Source of the DNA: Bacteroidota bacterium
GTDB lineage: Bacteria; Bacteroidota; Bacteroidia; Bacteroidales; JAAUTT01
Direction: 5' to 3'
Assembly: GCA_021779665.1 (NCBI GenBank)
Contig: JAJYAG010000066.1
Span: 1 to 32,684, forward strand
DNA: 32,684 bases
Notes under the pieces: generated by a model
Databases searched by the model: none
Told to the model about the DNA's origin: nothing
What the model saw: only the letters and a program-made list of their open reading frames with translations
In this document: positions 1-7,339 of the stretch, piece after piece
How the letters are laid out: every line of letters starts with the position of its first letter
Numbering within the stretch: position 1 is the stretch's first letter
Translations under genes and position numbers: made by a program

Positions 1-2
1 GG

Positions 3-521
3 TTAAGCGACCAGGATATTAAAGCCATACGTAGCCGGTACTACCCGTCGATAACCCTGAATGCCGGATATCAATACTCCGATACCAAAGCCGAAATTGG
101 TTTTGCAAAAACAAGTCATTCCACAGGTTTTACATATGGAGCAACTGTAAACTGGACATTATTCAACCGTTTTGATAACAGGCGGCAGATGAAAAACGCC
201 CGCATTGTCCAGGAAAACCGCGATCTGGAATATGAGAACCTCAAACTTGAAATAACCTCGGAACTTAACCAGGTATGGAACAACTATACCAATAACCTGA
301 GAGTTCTTTCGCTCGAGACCCAGAACCTCGAAACATCGCGCGAAAACCTTGATATTGCTCTTGCCCGTTATCGTTTGGGAGCTCTGGCAGGAATTGAGAT
401 GCGCGAAATTCAGAAGAATTTTCTCGATGCCAGCAACAGGTTCATCAATGCACAATACCTGGCCAAGCTGGCTGAGATTACGCTGAAGCAGATCAGTGGC
501 AGCATTGAGGAGTATTTTTAG
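3..521 (+). CDS. TolC-family outer-membrane efflux protein (C-terminal part only)
   Basis: The reading frame is already open at the left edge (first whole codon at base 3) and ends at TAG 519-521, giving the last 172 residues of a longer protein. The visible part reads as a beta-strand stretch (YYPSITLNAGYQYSD), then another strand region ending in WTLFNRFDNR, then a long amphipathic helix pair. This is the repeating strand-helix plan of TolC/OprM-type trimeric channels. A TolC protein spans the outer membrane and periplasm and exports substrates handed over by inner-membrane pumps. The partner pump is probably upstream, outside the window; the ABC exporter genes that follow from 629 are separated by about 107 bp of repeat-containing spacer, so a shared operon is uncertain. 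The substrate cannot be told. Confidence 0.85.
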   Translation, partial: LSDQDIKAIRSRYYPSITLNAGYQYSDTKAEIGFAKTSHSTGFTYGATVNWTLFNRFDNRRQMKNARIVQENRDLEYENLKLEITSELNQVWNNYTNNLRVLSLETQNLETSRENLDIALARYRLGALAGIEMREIQKNFLDASNRFINAQYLAKLAEITLKQISGSIEEYF

Positions 522-524
522 TTT

Positions 525-559
525 AGTCGTAAGTAGTAAGTCGTAAGTAGTAAGTATTA
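525..559 (+). repeat. 14-nt tandem repeat AAGTAGTAAGTNNN
   Basis: The spacer after the TolC stop carries two adjacent 14-nt units, AAGTAGTAAGTCGT (531-544) and AAGTAGTAAGTATT (545-558), with a partial unit before them. The same core occurs inverted at 17066-17093. It has no stem and no coding capacity. It looks like a dispersed intergenic repeat of this genome. Confidence 0.7.
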
Positions 560-628
560 AGAAAATATAGGCCATTTAAGTAATAGTATTATCTGAAGTT
601 TCCACGCCATCATCGAGTATATAGAAAC

Positions 629-1318
629 ATGAAAGCCATAATATTACAACATGAGCCCTTTGAAGGTCCCTTCGCAGTCCTGGACTGGTTAGAGGACAAC
701 GGTTTTGAAGTTCACTTTACCCATGTTTACCGGAATGAACCGCTCCCGGAACCCGATGAAGTTGACTGGCTTATTATTATGGGCGGCTCTATGAGTGTTA
801 ACGATGAGAAAGAGTTTCCCTGGCTTGTTGAAGAAAAAAAGTTTATTCGCCACTGCATTGATGTCAATAAAGTTGTGGTTGGAATTTGTCTGGGATCGCA
901 GCTTATAGCAAATTCCCTTGGTAGCAAGGTTTACAAGGCTAAAAATAAAGAAATCGGCTGGTTTCCCATTCTCAGGGAAAACAATGAAAACACGCTGCCA
1001 TCCAAAATAAAAGTATTTCACTGGCATGGAGAAACTTTTGATTTGCCGGAGGGTTCCCGCTTAATTGCATCAAGCAAGGCCTGCAAAAATCAGATATTTC
1101 AGTACAAAAATAATGTTCTGGCCATGCAGTGCCATTTAGAAATGACTCCTTTAGCAATTGCCGGAATGTTTGACAATTGCTCCGACGAGATAAAACCCGA
1201 CCAGTACATTCAAACAATTGACGATATGATTGCAGGTACCCAAAGAAATGCAACAAAAGCCAATAATATTTTGTTTTCCCTTTTGGATTCTCTCAGGGAA
1301 AAAGCACTTTCGAAATAA
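629..1318 (+). CDS. Class I glutamine amidotransferase (GMP-synthase-like GATase domain protein)
   Basis: This 229-residue single-domain protein belongs to the class I glutamine amidotransferase superfamily, which hydrolyses glutamine to supply ammonia. The nucleophile elbow VGICLGSQ places the catalytic cysteine at residue 87. The other two triad members are H169 and E171 in the QCHLEM motif. MGGSMSV (51-57) supplies the expected oxyanion loop, and HWHGETFDLPEG (131-142) is typical of stand-alone GMP-synthase-like GATases. No synthetase domain is attached and none is visible next door, so the ammonia acceptor is unknown. The stop codon (1316-1318) directly abuts the ATG of the ABC ATPase at 1319, a strong sign of translational coupling. 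Homologues are often loosely annotated as GMP synthase; that function is not supported here because the ATP-pyrophosphatase part is absent. Confidence 0.9.
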   Translation: MKAIILQHEPFEGPFAVLDWLEDNGFEVHFTHVYRNEPLPEPDEVDWLIIMGGSMSVNDEKEFPWLVEEKKFIRHCIDVNKVVVGICLGSQLIANSLGSKVYKAKNKEIGWFPILRENNENTLPSKIKVFHWHGETFDLPEGSRLIASSKACKNQIFQYKNNVLAMQCHLEMTPLAIAGMFDNCSDEIKPDQYIQTIDDMIAGTQRNATKANNILFSLLDSLREKALSK

Positions 1319-2272
1319 ATGATGGCCACAGACGATCGCAAAATTCTGGAAGTTAAAAATGTAAAGAAGCACTTTAAGACAGTAAAGGCTGTTGATGGTG
1401 TGGATTTGCATATTGAGAAAGGAGAATACCTTGCTTTGCTTGGCCCTAATGGCGCAGGAAAAACCACGCTGGTCGAAATGATAGAAGGTATTCAGCATCC
1501 GGATGAAGGCGAAATAATTCTGCAGGGTAAACACTGGAAAGGCCATAAAGAAGAGCTGCATCATATAATAGGACTCTCGCTTCAGGAAACCAGGTTTATC
1601 GATAAACTTACCACTTACGAAACCGGAATGTTGTTTGCCAGTTTTTATAAACTTGGATCGAAAAGAGTAAATGAAATTATTGAGCTGGTGGGATTGTCGG
1701 AGAAAAGAAATGCTTATGTAGTAAACCTTTCGGGAGGCCAACGCCAGAGATTAGCCCTGGGCATTGCTCTTTTAAATAAGCCTCAGATCCTGCTCCTGGA
1801 CGAACCCACCACAGGTCTTGACCCGAATGCTCGGCGCGAAATCTGGAATATCCTTCAAAACCTTAAAAACGAAATTAACACCTCACTCATTCTTACAACC
1901 CACTATATGGAAGAAGCCGAGGTGCTGTGCGACCGCATTGTAATTATGGATCACGGGAAAATACTGAGCCAGGGTTCTATGGAGCAAATCATCAGACTCA
2001 ATAACTTCTATGAAATTGTTGATTTCTCGTTGCACAAAGCTCCGGCAGCGAGCTGGAATCTTCAGCCAAACACGGATATGTGCATCGAATGGAATCCTGA
2101 GAAATTATCTGGTCGACTTTACGTGAAGAAGGTACAGGAGGACATGCCCGAACTTTTTGAACTTTTAAACCGGCATAATGTATCCATTAATCAGTTTAAT
2201 TACCGGAAAGCAACGCTCGATGATGTTTTTACAACTCTTACCGGACGTCATTTAAACGAACAGGAATCGTAA
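1319..2272 (+). CDS. ABC-2 type exporter, ATP-binding protein
   Basis: This 317-residue ABC ATPase has all its catalytic motifs: Walker A GPNGAGKT at about 42-49, a Q-loop glutamine near 89, signature LSGGQ at 137-141, Walker B ILLLDE at 157-162 with the D-loop after it, and the switch histidine at 195 (TTHYMEEAE). The C-terminal 90 residues form the extra domain common in DrrA/CcmA-like exporters. The protein energises an inner-membrane ABC-2 exporter, almost certainly with the permease starting 12 bp after its stop. It begins ATGATG with no gap after the amidotransferase stop, so the three genes form one operon. The exported substrate cannot be deduced; family members export drugs, lipids or polysaccharides. 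Confidence 0.93.
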   Translation: MMATDDRKILEVKNVKKHFKTVKAVDGVDLHIEKGEYLALLGPNGAGKTTLVEMIEGIQHPDEGEIILQGKHWKGHKEELHHIIGLSLQETRFIDKLTTYETGMLFASFYKLGSKRVNEIIELVGLSEKRNAYVVNLSGGQRQRLALGIALLNKPQILLLDEPTTGLDPNARREIWNILQNLKNEINTSLILTTHYMEEAEVLCDRIVIMDHGKILSQGSMEQIIRLNNFYEIVDFSLHKAPAASWNLQPNTDMCIEWNPEKLSGRLYVKKVQEDMPELFELLNRHNVSINQFNYRKATLDDVFTTLTGRHLNEQES

Positions 2273-2284
2273 TCTCAGAAATTT

Positions 2285-3391
2285 ATGAAGCAGTTCTATC
2301 AGTTGCTTATTTCGCATTTCAAAGAAATTATTCGTGAACCGTCGGTAATTTTCTGGGGAATTGTTTTTCCGATTCTTATGGCCTGGGGCCTTGGGATTGC
2401 TTTTACTCAAAAGCCCGGACTAACTGGTAATATCGTTTTTATTGCCAATACAAGCAAAGCCGATATCTTACCAAAAACGCTCAGCTCCAAATTAAATCTG
2501 AATAAAACATTTTCAAAAGGGCAGACCTGCTATAAATTTAACTATGCTGACAAGAAAAGCGGGAAAGTTGAATTGAACTTTTACCCAAAAACCTGGGACG
2601 AAGCCAATCTCATGCTCAAGAAAGGGGAAACATCTCTGGTGATTGACTTTAAGAACAATAACCCGGCATTCTATTTCGATCGCATGAACCAGGAGGCCCA
2701 GCTTCTTTTTATACACACCTCCGGCTTACTGGAGAAAGGACCAGCCTACTTCACCAACCTCAACACCCATGCAGAGCCATTGACACTGGCCGGAACACGC
2801 TATGTTGATTTTTTAATTCCCGGCTTACTTGGTATGGGAATTATGATGAGCTGTATGTGGGGTTTAAGCTACAGTCTGATTGAAAAGCGCTCAAAAAAAC
2901 TGTTACGCCGCATGGTGGCAACCCCCATGAATAAAACTGTTTTTTTAACATCACTTTTTACAGCTCGTTTTACAATGAATATTGTTGAAGCAATAATCCT
3001 GGTGATTTTTGCCTATTTCTACTTTGGGCTTCATATTCAGGGAGGCATTTTTGCGCTGATACTTCTTTTAACCGCGGGTAATGCCGCATTTTCCGGTCTT
3101 GCTGTATTGATATCGAGCCGTACCGCAAACCCTGAAGTGGGCAACGGTTTAATTAACGCCATTGTAACTCCAATGATGGTGTTGTCGGGAGTTTTCTTCA
3201 GCTATCATAGCTTTCCCGATTGGATTATCAATATCATCCGACCTTTACCTTTAACAATGCTGAATGATGGCGTAAGAGCAGTTTTTAACGAAGGAGCCGG
3301 CCTGAGCGAGACCATTTTACCTACGATAATTCTTATTGCTGAAGGTTTTATATTTTTTATTGCAGGATTGAAGCTGTTTAAGTGGTATTAG
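2285..3391 (+). CDS. ABC-2 type exporter, permease
   Basis: This 368-residue membrane protein has the ABC-2 (DrrB/YhfT-like) layout. A first membrane segment (about 20-42, VIFWGIVFPILMAWGLGIAF) is followed by a periplasmic domain of about 130 residues, then about five more hydrophobic segments between 175 and 365. Two of these are VDFLIPGLLGMGIMMSCMW and an AIVTPMMVLSGVFFSYHSFP region matching the family signature before the last helices. It forms the translocation path for the ATPase encoded just upstream. The large loop between the first two helices is usual for ABC-2 exporters that hand substrate to the envelope. There is no obvious terminator directly after it; the next gene converges from the other strand 53 bp on. 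Confidence 0.9.
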   Translation: MKQFYQLLISHFKEIIREPSVIFWGIVFPILMAWGLGIAFTQKPGLTGNIVFIANTSKADILPKTLSSKLNLNKTFSKGQTCYKFNYADKKSGKVELNFYPKTWDEANLMLKKGETSLVIDFKNNNPAFYFDRMNQEAQLLFIHTSGLLEKGPAYFTNLNTHAEPLTLAGTRYVDFLIPGLLGMGIMMSCMWGLSYSLIEKRSKKLLRRMVATPMNKTVFLTSLFTARFTMNIVEAIILVIFAYFYFGLHIQGGIFALILLLTAGNAAFSGLAVLISSRTANPEVGNGLINAIVTPMMVLSGVFFSYHSFPDWIINIIRPLPLTMLNDGVRAVFNEGAGLSETILPTIILIAEGFIFFIAGLKLFKWY

Positions 3392-3444
3392 ATCAGGCAA
3401 TACGAATTTTAGGCTTTAGGCTTTAGATTATGTGCTTTTAATTT

Positions 3445-4209
3445 TTAAATATAGCCGGCAAGCTTATAGGTATAATAGCCAACAATTTCTCTGATTAATT
3501 TACTCCAGCCATTCAGGGCTTCAGTAGAGGGAACAAGAAGCTTATCGGGATCCCAAACACGCTGTTCGGACATAAAATCGGTTTTATATGGAGTAACATT
3601 CAGGTGCACTTTATTATAACATCCCATTGCTCTTTTCATGTGAAAAGCTGATGTTATGAGCAGGCATTTTGCATCGGGCAATTCTTTATTGATCAGTTTG
3701 GCAGATTCCACCGCATTTTCACGTGTATTCCTTGAAACAGCTTCCATCATCAGGTCGGATTTCGGAATATCAATTTCTGCCAGGTAATTAAATACCCTGT
3801 CGCCCTCAGTTACTTTCCTGTGCAAAATACTTCCCGAGCCTCCGGAAATCAGAATCTTCTTAATTTTCCCGGTCTTATACAAATACAGAGCCTGCCAGAT
3901 TCTGTCGCCACTTTCGTTCAATTTTAGAGTATTACTCAGAGTATCGTACGAAGCAAAGCCTCCTAAAACAATTCCAACATCGTAAGTGCCGGCAATTTTA
4001 TTATTTTCAGTTCTTGCCCCCTCCCACTTCCTGGCAAATTCGTCTGACAGGAAAGCATTGGAGAAAATATAGGCAAGTATAAATCCAAAAATCAGAAGTC
4101 TTTTCCGCTTCGTTTGGCTTTTAGTAACTATTGCCCATAAAAAAATGAGTAAAATCCAGAACAATGGAGCTATTACAAATGAAAGAATTTTAGAAAAAAT
4201 GAAAAACAT
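3445..4209 (-). CDS. ElyC/SanA/YdcF family membrane protein (DUF218 domain)
   Basis: This 254-residue protein has two N-terminal membrane helices (about 5-28 and 38-54) and then a DUF218 domain. The domain is recognised by GIVLGGFASYD near 80-90, a KKILISGGSGS strand-loop, the RNTRENAVESAKL motif and LLITSAFHMKRAM. The topology and length resemble E. coli ElyC, which is involved in envelope and peptidoglycan precursor homeostasis, more than the shorter YdcF. The catalytic activity of this family is not established. It is transcribed toward the ABC permease. The hairpin terminator at 4266-4296 separates it from the DUF6263 gene, so it probably has its own promoter in the 108-bp gap. Confidence 0.85.
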   Translation of the reverse strand: MFFIFSKILSFVIAPLFWILLIFLWAIVTKSQTKRKRLLIFGFILAYIFSNAFLSDEFARKWEGARTENNKIAGTYDVGIVLGGFASYDTLSNTLKLNESGDRIWQALYLYKTGKIKKILISGGSGSILHRKVTEGDRVFNYLAEIDIPKSDLMMEAVSRNTRENAVESAKLINKELPDAKCLLITSAFHMKRAMGCYNKVHLNVTPYKTDFMSEQRVWDPDKLLVPSTEALNGWSKLIREIVGYYTYKLAGYI

Positions 4210-4265
4210 AGCAAATAAATTAAGGCCGTAAATATAGCAAAAGCAGTTTACAGGTTATGCCTAAA

Positions 4266-4296
4266 TGAAAAAGGGATACAAACATTTGCATCCCTT
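4266..4296 (-). terminator. Rho-independent terminator after the DUF6263 gene
   Basis: On the minus strand a 12-bp stem (4285-4296 pairing with 4271-4282, one G-U pair) with a very short loop is followed by a run of T. It lies 22 bp past the stop of the DUF6263 gene and before the start of the ElyC-like gene, so it ends the peptidase/DUF6263 unit. Confidence 0.75.
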
Positions 4297-4317
4297 CTCC
4301 TGCCATTTACCCAATTG

Positions 4318-5151
4318 TTATTTGAGTTTTTGATTCACAGTGATTTTCTGGGTGATTGGGATAGTCATATTCTGTTGACCTGTAATGGCTACACTTAAAT
4401 CTAATTCAATAACCGTATTGTTCGTGTAAATTACTTTGGAAACCGGATCGATATAAATTGTACCATTCGAAATTCCCGTCCCTTCAATAAAAACGTCCAT
4501 ACCCATTTGTTTGGCTTTACCACCCATTTCAACATTTCCTGTTATAGAAATCTTCTGGAGCGACTTACCATCAATAACCTCAACAGAGCCTAACAGGTAA
4601 TCCGACGTAAAATTCACTCCTATTTTGCCTCCCATCTGGGAAACAGTATCGTTTTTGTTAATACTCCACTTTTCACCAACTTTAACAATATCCTTTTCAG
4701 GAAATTCGCAAAAAATACCGGACGAAATAAGATTGCCGCCCAGATTAACGCCTTTCAATTCGGAGGAGTCGGTAATAACCTTGGAAACAACTTTTCCATA
4801 TTTATTTATATCCATCAAATAAACGGGGCCTTGCTTTCCCGGAAGAGAGAGCGTTGTATCCATCATGGGCGCTTTAGTCTTGGTTTTAATATCCCATGTA
4901 GAAGCTTCCATACTTATATTCCCGCTTTTCAGAACATCGACAACCTTAAATTTCGAGGTAACATACGAATTATTGATCACCTTCATTTCCTGACCACCCA
5001 TGGATTGCGTAACATCCATAAGCATTTCCATTTGTTGGTTAAATTCCTGTCCTTTGGAAACTTTTAAAGCAGTTTTCAAATCCTGTGAAAAACTGTTGAT
5101 TGAGAAAAGAACAAAAACGAGGACAATTGATACTTTTAAAATTGATTTCAT
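4318..5151 (-). CDS. Secreted DUF6263 family protein
   Basis: This 277-residue protein has a clear signal peptide (MKSILKVSIVLVFVLFSINSFSQ, cleavage around residue 23). The mature part has the make-up of DUF6263 proteins, as I recall that Bacteroidota family: repeated antiparallel beta strands, a QMEMLMDVTQSMGGQ segment, EKDIVKVGEKWSINKND in the middle, and a C-terminal half reading out a hydrophobic beta sheet (IYIDPVSKVIYTNNTVIELDLSV). No catalytic motif is visible, and the function of the family is not known. The gene lies 23 bp after the M28 peptidase stop on the same strand, so the two are probably co-transcribed and act in the same compartment, the periplasm or outer membrane. Confidence 0.8.
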   Translation of the reverse strand: MKSILKVSIVLVFVLFSINSFSQDLKTALKVSKGQEFNQQMEMLMDVTQSMGGQEMKVINNSYVTSKFKVVDVLKSGNISMEASTWDIKTKTKAPMMDTTLSLPGKQGPVYLMDINKYGKVVSKVITDSSELKGVNLGGNLISSGIFCEFPEKDIVKVGEKWSINKNDTVSQMGGKIGVNFTSDYLLGSVEVIDGKSLQKISITGNVEMGGKAKQMGMDVFIEGTGISNGTIYIDPVSKVIYTNNTVIELDLSVAITGQQNMTIPITQKITVNQKLK

Positions 5152-5174
5152 GATAATTTGAGTTTATGTGAGAT

Positions 5175-6749
5175 TTACTTTTTTTCGATTACCTGATATC
5201 GCCTAGAACTGTTTGCAACGTTCCATGCAGTTTTAAAGACGAGCTGAGAAATCCGGGCCGCCTTCTGAGGATTAATGGAATCGGGGTTATCGCGCACTGT
5301 GTGATAATCGGGATGCAAACCTGCGAAAAAGAAAATAAACGGGATTTTTTTATGATAGAAGCTTGCATGATCGCTTCCCCCTACATGTTCATCCTCTGTG
5401 AGCTGAAGTTTAAAACCGATGTTTTTATTCTCAGCTTTAACCACATCCACAAGATCCGGACAAATTTCGGCGCCTTCCAGGTACAAGGTATCGATATGGT
5501 TGCGGCTGATCATATCCATATTCAGCATGGCCACCGTTTTGTCAAGAGGAAACAATGGATTGTTAACATAAGCTTCCGAGCCAAACAGCCCCTTCTCTTC
5601 AGCAGAAAATCCCATAAAAAGCACCGACCGTTTAGGCTTTACTTTCATTTTTGAAAAAGCCTCGGCCACAGCAATCACACCGGCTGTTCCTGAAGCGTTA
5701 TCGTCGGCTCCGTTGATAATGTAATCTTCACCATCAGTATGATTTTTATTAAAGCCAACATGATCGTAATGCGCACCAATTACCAGATATTCATTTTTTA
5801 ACACCGGATCAGTTCCCGGAATTATCCCAATCACATTGTTTGTTTTTACAGGATTATCGACAACAGAAGTTTTCATGTGAACAGAAATTGAGGAAAACTC
5901 CTTCGACAGAGGTTTCATATTTTTGTCGATCAGGCTCTGAATACTTTTTAATGAATCGATGCTTCCGAATAAAATACTTGCAACTTCTTTACCAACATGA
6001 ACAACAGGTAAACGGGGAGCATCAGATTCCAAATTCATTGGCAATGCATCTTTGGGAATTATACTTGACAATGACGGCCAGGGAAAACCACGAGGTGTTA
6101 TAAGCCCATGGTTTAGCGGATCAGTTATAATTAAAACCCCAACAGCACCATGATCCACAGCATTTTTAACTTTGGATTCGATAGAATTATGTTTTGTACT
6201 ATGTCTGCCATCGAAAACGGATGTAGTATCGTCCTCACCAGGTTCGTGGCGAAGTATAAAAACTATTTTGCCCTTCACATCCAAACCGGCATAATCGTCG
6301 TAATTATATTCCGGAGCAGTAATGCCATAGCCTGCAAACACCAGAGTACCCGAAGCCTCGCCGTTTGCCGTAATCTCAAAAGGTACAAATCCGGTTTTTA
6401 TTTTTAAACTTTGGGATACGCCATTGCTGGTAATATCAACAATATTTTCCGGACCTAACGAACGAATAATCAAAGGTACCGGATGCAGATAAGTTCCATT
6501 AACAGGCTGCACACCATATTTCTTAAATTCGCGGGCAATATATGCCGCAGCGGTATCGAGCCCGGCACTTGGGGTATTTCGTCCCAGCAGTTCATCGGAG
6601 GCCAGAAAATCGATATGCGATTTCATTTTCTCACTTGTAATGACTTCAACCGCTTTCTTAACATCGGACTTTTGAGCTGATAACGTTGCTGAAATTGCAA
6701 ACAGGCTCAGGGATAAAATTATCCCCTTAAACAGGAATTTAGAATTCAT
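5175..6749 (-). CDS. Secreted M28 family zinc aminopeptidase with PA domain
   Basis: This 524-residue protein has an N-terminal signal peptide (to about residue 25), a protease-associated domain inserted at about 130-260, and a C-terminal M28 di-zinc peptidase domain. The expected metal ligands are all present: H327 (AHYDH), bridging D349 (GADDNASG), E384/E385 (SAEEKG, general base and ligand), D412 (NMDMISRN) and H483 (PDYHTVRD). Members remove N-terminal residues from peptides in the periplasm or outside the cell. The length fits PA-containing M28 peptidases of Bacteroidota. It heads an operon with the DUF6263 gene. Specificity cannot be told from sequence. Confidence 0.93.
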   Translation of the reverse strand: MNSKFLFKGIILSLSLFAISATLSAQKSDVKKAVEVITSEKMKSHIDFLASDELLGRNTPSAGLDTAAAYIAREFKKYGVQPVNGTYLHPVPLIIRSLGPENIVDITSNGVSQSLKIKTGFVPFEITANGEASGTLVFAGYGITAPEYNYDDYAGLDVKGKIVFILRHEPGEDDTTSVFDGRHSTKHNSIESKVKNAVDHGAVGVLIITDPLNHGLITPRGFPWPSLSSIIPKDALPMNLESDAPRLPVVHVGKEVASILFGSIDSLKSIQSLIDKNMKPLSKEFSSISVHMKTSVVDNPVKTNNVIGIIPGTDPVLKNEYLVIGAHYDHVGFNKNHTDGEDYIINGADDNASGTAGVIAVAEAFSKMKVKPKRSVLFMGFSAEEKGLFGSEAYVNNPLFPLDKTVAMLNMDMISRNHIDTLYLEGAEICPDLVDVVKAENKNIGFKLQLTEDEHVGGSDHASFYHKKIPFIFFFAGLHPDYHTVRDNPDSINPQKAARISQLVFKTAWNVANSSRRYQVIEKK

Positions 6750-6859
6750 AGGATAAAACTCAGTGGTATTGGATTTGAAATATTAAAAACCTAAAAGTAT
6801 GATAATTTTAATTTCATGCACATGTTTATCTTAATAATTTTAAGTAAGAGAAAAATTCA

Positions 6860-6867
6860 TAGTTTTG
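6860..6867 (+). promoter_or_regulatory. Candidate Bacteroidota -7 box (TAGTTTTG)
   Basis: TAGTTTTG matches the Bacteroidota -7 consensus TAnnTTTG and ends 25 bp before the ATG at 6893. I see no good TTTG -33 box at the right distance, so this is a tentative call. Confidence 0.4.
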
Positions 6868-6892
6868 ATTATACAAATCAACAAGACTAAAC

Positions 6893-7333
6893 ATGAGATT
6901 CTTAAACCAGCTTTTACCCCTGCTTTTTCTTGGTTTATTCCAGATAAGCTATTCTCAGAGTAATTCACAGGTGGAATTTAAAAATAAAGTGAATGAATAT
7001 CTTGAAAAGATTAAGAAAGATGCAGAATTAAGTCAATACAGGACTTTTTGCAACAAAATTTTACTAAAAGGAAGTTTTGACAACAAAGGAAAGGTTTTCC
7101 GGCAAGCCATAAAAGTATATCAAAGCGGTATGATAAAAGAGCATACGAAGATTTACGGAAAATCAATGGGCATGAGATTTTTAATTGCAGATATTACAAG
7201 AATTAACAATAGGATTTTCTTTGCTAAAGTCTACGAAACTAAAAGCTTGGGAAAGCAGAAATACGTTCGGTTAAGCGAAGAAACACTTTTCAACGACAAC
7301 ATTTATAACCGGAAAGATCTGGGTAACCTCTAA
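6893..7333 (+). CDS. Small secreted protein of unknown function
   Basis: This 146-residue protein begins with a signal peptide (MRFLNQLLPLLFLGLFQISYSQ, cleavage near residue 22). The rest is lysine-rich and basic, with a predicted helix (about 27-45) followed by mixed strand sequence, including GMRFLIADITRINNRIFFAKVYE. I do not recognise a family or an active site. A candidate promoter box lies just upstream. Its stop is only 6 bp from the stop of the convergent mutS2 gene, with no room for a separate terminator, so the two transcripts probably overlap at their 3' ends. A periplasmic location is the only inference made. Confidence 0.7.
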   Translation: MRFLNQLLPLLFLGLFQISYSQSNSQVEFKNKVNEYLEKIKKDAELSQYRTFCNKILLKGSFDNKGKVFRQAIKVYQSGMIKEHTKIYGKSMGMRFLIADITRINNRIFFAKVYETKSLGKQKYVRLSEETLFNDNIYNRKDLGNL

Positions 7334-7339
7334 GCTGAA

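Noticed and set aside
525-559. CRISPR-like repeat array
   Set aside because: The units are 14 nt and directly adjacent without unique spacers, so it is a simple tandem repeat.
159-575. Long minus-strand frame opposite the TolC gene
   Set aside because: It is the complement of a well-supported coding frame and has no independent protein features.
3401-3427. TTTAGGC tandem between the ABC permease and the ElyC-like gene
   Set aside because: Only two short copies with no stem or T tract; too small to support a terminator or repeat element.
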